Source of the DNA: Knufia peltigerae
Taxonomy: Eukaryota > Ascomycota > Eurotiomycetes > Chaetothyriales > Trichomeriaceae
DNA length: 64,000 nucleotides
Reading direction: 5' to 3'
NCBI GenBank assembly: GCA_030247855.1
Contig: JAPDRN010000108.1
Coordinates: 1-64,000 of the forward strand
Shown here: piece by piece, positions 56,898 to 64,000 of the stretch
How the letters are laid out: every line of letters begins with the position of its first letter
Position numbering within the stretch: position 1 is the stretch's first letter
The notes under the pieces: generated by a model
The model's input: the letters and a program-made list of their open reading frames with translations, nothing else
The model's database searches: none
What the model was told of the DNA's origin: nothing
Made by a program: the position numbers and the translations under genes

Positions 56898-59790
56898 ATG
56901 GCCCCAAAGAACCGTTCCCATACACCTCGACTTTCCGGTCCAGCTGAACCAACTTCGCCAATCCTTTCTCAGCATTCCACCACTACATTCCTTTCAGATC
57001 CTTCCAACCATCATCGTCACAGTCGTCGTGGCTCTCGGGACAGCCTTCGCAACATATCTTCAGCTCAGTTGCCTACTCCCGACACGCTTGCCTCGACGCG
57101 GTCGCCTATAGTACCCGACTCCCCCCATTCTACTCTCGAAAGTTCCAACTCTCGTCGTGAAAGTGTTTCGACCATGAGGACTTCGTCGATTTCCCTCGAC
57201 GGGCCTCCTGCCTGCACGCCCACAGGCCGTGTCAGCAAGGCGAAGAAGGGCAAGAGAGTCCATGCTTGTGAATTTCCTGGATGTGGAAAGGTAAGTCTGA
57301 CTCGAACAGCAAACCCCCAATTCAAGGCCAACCACTTGATCTCTAGGAGGACCTGACTGACGATCAAGTAGGTCTTCACAAGAGCAGAGCACAGAAGGTG
57401 AGCCCAGATTGGACAGCTCGTATGGGGGCCACGCCCTTACTCACATCTCGACAGGCGGCATGAACTCAATCATAACCCTGAGGCCTTGTTTCCTTGCACT
57501 CGTCCTGGGTGCAGGAAAGCATTCCATCGTCTTGACCTTCTGCAACGACATCAAGAGAGACAGTGAGTATTTTTCATATACTTCTTGAAGCGTTTTTGGT
57601 TCGTACATCTAACCATATGACAGTGATCTCGAAAACTCTGCTCCCTCTCCAGGGCAAATGAGCCAGACGCCGCAGATGTCAGTGTCCTCAGAACCGCCTT
57701 CTTCAGTCATGCCTGCCGCAGTTATGAGCAGTCCTCAAGCTGGCAGAAGTGCTCCGAGAACCTCTGCCGGCGCATTGTCGATTGGATCCCTTGTTCACCC
57801 CCAAACAGACTATCGCTACGGCATGGGAACGCCAGCATTCAATGGATTTGCCCGGCAACCCATGCAATTTATTCCCGGTTTCAATTCTTCTGATGATTCT
57901 TTGTTCTATACCCCCGAGAGCAGCCAGTCTCCTGTTTCAGATTATTATGGGCGATATCCTCACCGCCAAAGCATCTCTTCCTCTTCTTCAGTTGCTGCCT
58001 TTGAGCCGAACGGAACCTCTCCTTTGATCGGTGGAACCATTCCAGGTCCATGGGCTCCTTCTTCCGCCCCTCCTAGCATTTTGCCATCAAACATGCTCGA
58101 TGATGGCGCATACCTTCCCGTTAGTTCCCCTTTTCTTTGGGTTGATGCGTATACTGAAGCTGATCAGTCTCCTGCAGACTCTTCCCTACCGATACCCCTC
58201 TCCGACCTGGATGGCTACGAATGGTCTGTCATTCGAGGAGAATTATCAAATTCCTCTGGACTTTTATCAGGAGATTCCCCAACCGGTGTATCCGACACTA
58301 TAAGGTGGCATTGTCTTGACCACTATTGGCAATACTTTCACCCTCATTTCCCGATTGTCCACCGGCCCACGTTCCTACCTACAAAGCCAAGCCCGCTTCT
58401 TGCAAGTGCCATGTCAGCAATTGGATCACAATATGATGATCGACCGGACGCAAAGCAATATTCTTTGACGCTGTTGGAGATTGCGACAAAGCTGCTGAGA
58501 AGGCGGGACAGCATTACGAGTCGATCACGATTGGCGGACCTACAGACCGTTTTCTTGCTTGAAGTCTTGAGCAAGTATTGTTCCAGGAGAGTGGAAGTAG
58601 AGATGTCGGCACGATTCCGGTCTCTCTTTGCCAGTCTCGACCAAGCGCGTCGAACATTGGCCACGGATCCTCTAGCAGTCTTCAGAACTCTCCGGAAAGA
58701 TAGGACTTCGGAAGATATTTCGCGAGCTCACAAGTTTTGGCTCGATCATGAGACACGGAGACGGATTCTCCAAGCGTCGACCGTACTGGATCATCAACAG
58801 GTGACCTTGTTCGAACAACCGCCGACGATTGTTCAACACGGGCGACCCAGGAGGACCACAAGCCCGAGTCTACGGTGCAACATTCCTCTGCCGTGCTCCG
58901 AAGAGCTTTGGGAAACCAGTCCCATCGAGAATTGGGTCCAGATGGCCGCGAACACGGACGCATTCAAGCCACGGTCGCATCGGCAAGACTCGAGTATCAC
59001 ATCAACACCCGACTATTTTCAGAGCCTGGTCAGTATGGTAGCCTGCCAAGGGTTGCCTGACCAGGCACCAACTCGGCAGGAGCGACTAGGAGACGCAGCG
59101 GCCTATATGGCTTTCAACCGGCATGCCTTGGAGATGGCCCGGAATACGCCTATCAGGCAGTTGCTCGTGACCAGTGGCGAGTCCTGGATCTTGGGGAAGA
59201 AGTTGGAAAACGAGGCCGAGTTCCAGGACGCCAAACGCGTCCTGAGGGCCTGGGCCGATTCCAACTTCCAAAGTCGGATTGCCATGTGGCATGCCACCCA
59301 GCTGATTCGCAGCCGTGTCAAGTTTTCATATTCCGAACCTACGAGGACCGAACTGGTGGTCACGTTCCAGGAAACCCATATGCTCCAAGAGCCGTGGGTC
59401 TTGTACCTTGCCGCGCTCGTTTGTTGGGCTTACGGCCTTTCGGCATCGGCGGCAGCCTTGGATGGCAACGGACAAGGTTCGGGCGCCGGCTCAACAGCCA
59501 GCGATCCACATTCCAACCCATCTCGAACGCCGAGTTCGTCTTCGGCACATCCGGCGCTCCTCGACTCTCACGAAGCTGCGTATTCGATGAGAGAGTATCT
59601 CAAGGCCACCGACGTCGACAAGGTGGACGGCATTCTCGGCGTCGACCCAGATATGTTTGGTCGGACACATGGTCTCCTCGAAGTCATTCGACTGAACAAG
59701 ATTGGTTCACTTCTAGGAGGACTCATGAACGAAGCTGAAAGGGTTCTTTATCGACTTGTAGAGGGAAGGAGTCGTTTGTCACATTTTTAG
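56898..59790 (+). CDS. C2H2 zinc-finger transcription factor with fungal TF domain, 4 exons
   Basis: Exons 56898-57290, 57372-57397 (26 bp), 57455-57562 and 57624-59790; introns 81, 57 and 61 bp; about 897 residues. Two adjacent classical fingers form only after splicing: C124-x4-C129-x12-H142-x3-H146 and C154-x4-C159-x12-H172-x3-H176, with introns cutting both. The N-terminus is Ser/Thr/Pro-rich with RRGSRDS and RRES-type kinase sites; KAKKGKR before the fingers is a likely nuclear signal. Residues about 400-650 match the fungal-specific transcription-factor domain (HCLDHYWQYFHPHFPIVHRP, SAIGSQYDDRPDAKQYS, LADLQTVFLLEVLSKY). A C2H2 pair joined to this domain is a known fungal layout. Targets unknown; the protein sits alone at the edge of the gene-poor region. 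Its C-terminus ends in a helical GLLEVIRLNKIGSLLGGL. Confidence 0.9.
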
Positions 59791-62165
59791 AGCAAGAAAA
59801 AGCGGGAGAGATGTGTGTGTTTTTTTGGGGGTTTCTGATTCCAGCATTTTTCTTTCCCTGAGATTGGGTTTTCTTGGGTTGGGGGGAACCATTCTGTCAC
59901 GACCATGATGACCACGTTTATGACGACTACGAAAAGATTTGTTGTTTGATAGGTTTTTGTTTTTTTGTTTTTGACTTTCTGATCGTTTGGTTTATCTTGT
60001 GGACTTTGGGATACCAGCAGAGGTGTTTTGATACCATGGCTACCACTGTACAGAGAACCTCAGCGTATGGCGTGTTGGGCTTTTTGTTTTCAAATCGAAT
60101 CCGGAAAGACCTTGAAAGATGTTGTTTGTTTTTCTTGGGAAAGCGAGCCCTGGTTCAATGGGCATTTTGATCCCCCGGGCGAAAAATTCATGAACATAGT
60201 CACACTACGGAGTATTCTCTCTGGTGGGAGAATCGATCCTTCCCTTTGGGACAATTTTACTTCGATGATACAAGAGAAAGTTACTTATTTCGCAAGTTGT
60301 TTCAAGAAACAAGTCTGCGGAGGAGTATCGAAAGTCCTGATTCATTTCGTGTTGACCTTCCTCCATACTCTTGATGCTCCTTGCACCAAGGTTGGTTTTT
60401 TTGTAAAATTACTAGACTTTCTAGGTAATAACGGAATAATCGTAACGGAAATACCAGTGATGGTAAGCCGCCCTCCCAAAAAGAGAGAGAAAACCCACCG
60501 AACGAAACGAAACCAACAAGTCGAACGGGGTTGGGGGGGGACAGGGGTTAGGGATGTGAATGCCTCAATGAAGTATTTGTGGGATGTTGGTTTTGGTTAG
60601 TTCAATACGGAGTGACTCTTTCGTGGTACGGAGTAAGGTACTTCTCCTCCCGTACAGGAAGTGATACCTCGTACTATGTTGTTTCGTAAACAACGAGTGG
60701 GGTTACGAGCTTCGAGTTTCACGAAACGAGGTACCGAGTACGGACAAGGTCGAGGATGACTCCCGTACTTGGTTTGTATAGTAAGTGCTATATTTGGCTA
60801 CCAATGGGGGTAGATAGCTAAGGAGGTAGATAAATGAATTGCTTTTTTTGCTTTTTTTGCTTGCAATCTTGTAACAACAACAACAAATGGCATATCCCCG
60901 TTCGCCGCACTCCGTACAAAAGTGTGTCTCTACGAGAAAGGTTCGGTTCCAGTAGGATGAATTATCTCTCCGAGAAACAAGCGCCTCTACTCAAAATGAA
61001 CGAGGTGAACGAGATTCATTGCGGATAAACGAGCGAAAAAAATGCAACCTGTACAGTACAATGATTGCGACTCCATTATAACAGAGTTCAAGCCACTTAA
61101 ATTTCGATTTGACCTAGTTCAACACAATTGTTGGAAAACAAAAAAAGAAAAGAAAAGGATGATGGGACGCCTGAAGAAAAGAAAGAATCAAGAAGGACAC
61201 CTTCCAAATACGGATTACTGTATTATAGTACGGAGCAGTACATCACACAAAACGAAGAGATTCTCCCTTCCCCCCCTCCCCCCTCCCCCTTGCAGATCAT
61301 TTCCACGAGCCGCTCAAGTCCAAAAGGAAAAACAAAAATTATGCAAACTTGCAAAGCTACCTTGAAAACACAAAGGTAGGTTTTGGCGAAGCTCCTCCAG
61401 GTACTCCCCCCTATCTTGTACAAGTTGGCCAGAAAACAGGGGGGGATGGGGGGAGGGGGGAGTGGTCCCACTCGTTCCCTAGTGATCAACTCCGTACAGT
61501 ACTCTGTAGTGGGCCTCAAAGTTCGGAGCAACTTCGAAATGCCCCTAAACGATTTTGGGTAGTAGGGCATCATTGAACGATTGGATTGATTTGGGGACCA
61601 CATTTACTGTACAGTATGTACGGAGTAACTTTTTTTTTGGAAGGTTTCTCGCTACCTTGTACTGTACAAGTAGGTGTTTGCGTGCATCAGGGGGGTGGAT
61701 TCTTCGTTTGGGTCCGAGCAGGTGCGTGCACTTACGAGTCATGTTGTCCCCTTCAACAGAGACAGACAGAGAGACAGAGAGAGAGAGAGAGAAAAACCCA
61801 AGGCCGGTTCAAAAGCCGTTACGAGTAGCCCTTTTTTCCCCGGCCTTCTTCTACAGACTACAGAGTAGACATTTCAGTATGTTCTGAAAAAAAAAGAAAG
61901 ATAAAGGTACTGTGGGGACATTCACGACTCCGGGGTGAGACCGATCAACCTTCTCCGGATATTTCACACTTTTGTTGTTGATCCTCTACGTGTTGTTATG
62001 TTCTGGGATGGGAAATGTTGTTCAAGTCTGAAAGAATAAACACTGTTTGAAGACTTCATCTACTCAGAGGACGCTTTTTCATGACTGCGAAATAACACCT
62101 GCCTCATCAATACCCATAACACCCTTTGCTTCGATGATCTTGCATGAAATCAATCCAAACTCTTG
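59791..62165. other. 2.4 kb convergent intergenic region
   Basis: Between convergent genes. T-rich and G-rich runs, three exact TACGGAGTA copies (60206, 60627, 61619) and a GA repeat. Frames in it lack conserved content. Confidence 0.55.
61762..61794. repeat. GACA/GA simple repeat
   Basis: Imperfect GACA units pass into an uninterrupted GA run. Non-coding. Confidence 0.85.
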
Positions 62166-63488
62166 TCATTTTCTCATGACCGAATGTTCACCTACCCCCC
62201 CAAGTTGGAGCTTCTTCTGTCGGTCTCTGACCTCTTTCCAATTATCTCTCGCCCAGACCAAAACATCACTGAACCTGTCTTCTTGGAATGCCTTCCTGAC
62301 TTCTGCTAGCGAAGCAGCGTCCGCGTCTCCAACCCCAGCGATGTCGCTCTTCATTCTCCTCATGACATATCCAACTTGAGTTCCGCTGATGGGTAAGGTC
62401 TCCCTGATGTCCCTCCATAACTCATCGACTTTGACCTGTCCCGCCCATTTCTCTCTCCTGTCGTCAAAGTCTTTCGTGAAATCTCCTCCAAAGTACTTCT
62501 TTGCGTCCTCAACGACCTCGTCTCGGGTTAGATGGGCGTCCTTGCCAGGCTTGTCGTTTACGTGGGCAGGCAAGTACGTGTTGATCCAGTAGCGAAATGC
62601 AGGACGCTTGTTGAACTTTGCACGGTCTTTGTGCTTGCGTCCTGTGCCGAGATTTTGTTTGTCGGGGCCATCACCGCCTTTAGCATCTTGCTGTCCTCGG
62701 TTTCGTTCCTGCTCCCACTGATCCCTATTTCTCCAACGTCCAGGATCATGGAATCGACAAGTCGTCGCGTAAGCCATCATCTCATCCAAGGTGTCGAAAG
62801 GCTTCTCGTACTGATGGGTATCAAGACCGAGGTAATCAAGGACCAGCTTGGGATCACTGGTCATCTGCACCCGCGACTGAACTTTGTTGTGAGGTTCTAC
62901 CTCTTCGATGCGAAGTTCAAGGCCCTTTGCGCATGTCAGTCCGGCATGTCGGATGATACCACCAAGCATGCTCCATAGATCACCGTGAGATTCGATGAAT
63001 AGATGCCATTTGAAAGATTGTTCATCGTGGCAAATACGAATATCAACTTGGCAGAATCTCTTCTCAGGGTCTGGCAGACTCGGTGCATATGATGCCTTGG
63101 GCTCGGGATGTGGTGTAGGATTATCGTTAGCCTTGCACAGTTCCTTTTCCCGATCTTTCCCTTCATCGCCGCTCGCAATGTTGTCAAATTGCTCAGGCCA
63201 GGGCAGAGCGAAATGAAACATTGACCAGCTTCCCATACTCTTCGATCTATGTGCTTCCAGGATGTCAGACAGATCCCTGCGAATGATAGGCCGAGAGTTG
63301 TTCAGCGGCTCAGCGACCAAGACATCAATGTCCCCATGACTTTTCTTCGCGGGAGCTTCGGGAGGGATTCCAACGAATTTGAAGTGAGGCTCGAGCAGAC
63401 GCAGTACGTGAGAGGAGACGTGGTGGTAAACTTCTGGGGGCATTCGCGGCGTGGACAGACCATCCTCCTTGAATACCAACCCTCCCAT
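62166..63488 (-). CDS. Predicted nucleotidyltransferase-fold protein
   Basis: Single-exon gene of 440 residues. It opens MGGLVFKEDGLSTPRMPPEVY, and shows the core of the nucleotidyltransferase fold: KSHGDIDVLVAEP with Asp53 and Asp55 as the D-x-D pair, and Asp149 in FCQVDIRIC as a likely third metal ligand. Residues 100-140 are an acidic, low-complexity insert; the C-terminal half is charged and helical. I know this arrangement (TPRM-P-VY, then GDIDVLV) from a large uncharacterised fungal family with many paralogues; the reaction is not known. All three acidic positions are kept, so it is probably active. No toxin, kinase or partner gene adjoins it. The ATG at 63488 matches the family N-terminus. 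Confidence 0.8.
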   Translation of the reverse strand: MGGLVFKEDGLSTPRMPPEVYHHVSSHVLRLLEPHFKFVGIPPEAPAKKSHGDIDVLVAEPLNNSRPIIRRDLSDILEAHRSKSMGSWSMFHFALPWPEQFDNIASGDEGKDREKELCKANDNPTPHPEPKASYAPSLPDPEKRFCQVDIRICHDEQSFKWHLFIESHGDLWSMLGGIIRHAGLTCAKGLELRIEEVEPHNKVQSRVQMTSDPKLVLDYLGLDTHQYEKPFDTLDEMMAYATTCRFHDPGRWRNRDQWEQERNRGQQDAKGGDGPDKQNLGTGRKHKDRAKFNKRPAFRYWINTYLPAHVNDKPGKDAHLTRDEVVEDAKKYFGGDFTKDFDDRREKWAGQVKVDELWRDIRETLPISGTQVGYVMRRMKSDIAGVGDADAASLAEVRKAFQEDRFSDVLVWARDNWKEVRDRQKKLQLGGVGEHSVMRK

Positions 63489-64000
63489 GGTGTCGAAATC
63501 GAAATACCGATGATTTTTGCTAGAAATGATTGAAGTTATGCTGAGATGCAGATTATGAAGAAAAAGTGAAATGACTCAACATCATCCCTACCAAAGTTTG
63601 TTGGTAGAAGGTGCCATTGTGTGAGTCAAACAGCCGTCTAGGTAAGCAGCATCACAGTATCTGGACCCAGGAAGTTGTAATGCAGTGTTTGTCACCTGTA
63701 GAAATTGTTTGATTCATTCTTGCGGTGTCAGTGACGCGCACTGCCTCACGCAGCAGGCAGTGTCATTGGAATTCACCTTGCAAAGGGGGAAAATCATTGT
63801 TGTTCTTCTCCCTCTTAATTTTTCCCATCACTTCGCATCCTCCCAATTCAAGCTGTCAATTCTGACTGAGATACCAGATAGATAACCTTACAATAGTCTA
63901 TCTGATGATGTGACTAACGAGTGCTGGCAACTCGTTGATGAATATTCGACTCCAGTTCTGAGAATCTCGGTGAGACGCCATGGGCTGCAAAAAACCACCA
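63489..64000. other. Right-edge upstream region
   Basis: Promoter side of the nucleotidyltransferase-like gene; no ORF of note and the window ends here. Confidence 0.45.

Noticed and set aside
60028..60600. Plus-strand frame of 190 codons after the C2H2 gene
   Set aside because: Spans motif-rich convergent intergenic DNA, contains an exact TACGGAGTA copy, and has no conserved content.

Overview
The window is nuclear DNA of a filamentous ascomycete (Pezizomycotina). The evidence is short spliceosomal introns (about 47-113 bp, GT..AG, with CTGAC/CTAAC-like branch points), eukaryotic genes on both strands with long UTRs, and fungus-specific families: fungal transcription-factor domains, a Dfg5/Dcw1-type GH76 enzyme, neutral trehalase, isocitrate lyase, AIM24 and Mtf2-like mitochondrial proteins. 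The gene repertoire would suit Eurotiomycetes, perhaps Chaetothyriales, but that placement is an inference. I recognise no virus, plasmid, intact transposon, CRISPR array, rRNA or convincing tRNA gene.

Layout. 0-10 kb: a CCCH zinc-finger protein (-), an Mtf2/Nam1-like mitochondrial protein (+), a PMU1-like histidine phosphatase (-) and a fungal transcription-factor-domain protein without a visible zinc finger (-). 10-15 kb: a secreted GH76 mannosidase-like enzyme (-), an acyl-CoA dehydrogenase (+) whose upstream region carries a tandem array of four CGG-N7-CCG sites, and the tiny TFIIH subunit Tfb5 (+). 15-25 kb: a large isochorismatase-AlkB fusion (+), AIM24 (-), an MFS transporter (+) and an HSL-type esterase (-). 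27-36 kb: the mitochondrial ABC transporter Atm1 (+), an 80-residue conserved small protein (+), a BTB protein with an N-terminal array of thirteen 7-residue repeats (+) and weak hypothetical ORFs. 36-51 kb: isocitrate lyase (-), neutral trehalase (-), an F-box/Cys-rich protein (-), a fatty aldehyde dehydrogenase (+) and an Osh/Kes1 oxysterol-binding protein (+). 51-64 kb: a 6.4 kb gene-poor stretch rich in a short TACGGAGTA motif, a two-finger C2H2 regulator (+) and a nucleotidyltransferase-fold protein (-).

There is no biosynthetic gene cluster. Several genes bear on carbon storage and lipid use: acyl-CoA dehydrogenase and fatty aldehyde dehydrogenase (lipid oxidation), isocitrate lyase (glyoxylate bypass), trehalase (mobilising trehalose) and an oxysterol-binding protein. 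Three serve mitochondria: Atm1, AIM24 and the Mtf2-like protein. They are spread out and on both strands, so this looks like ordinary fungal gene order rather than a cluster.

The most interesting items are the isochorismatase-AlkB fusion, in which the hydrolase half has Ser where the family usually has its nucleophilic Cys; the CGG-N7-CCG array; the 19 or more exact copies of a 9-bp intergenic motif; and the heptapeptide-repeat BTB protein. Exon structures were read by eye from splice consensus, reading frame and family conservation; each coding total was checked to be a multiple of three.
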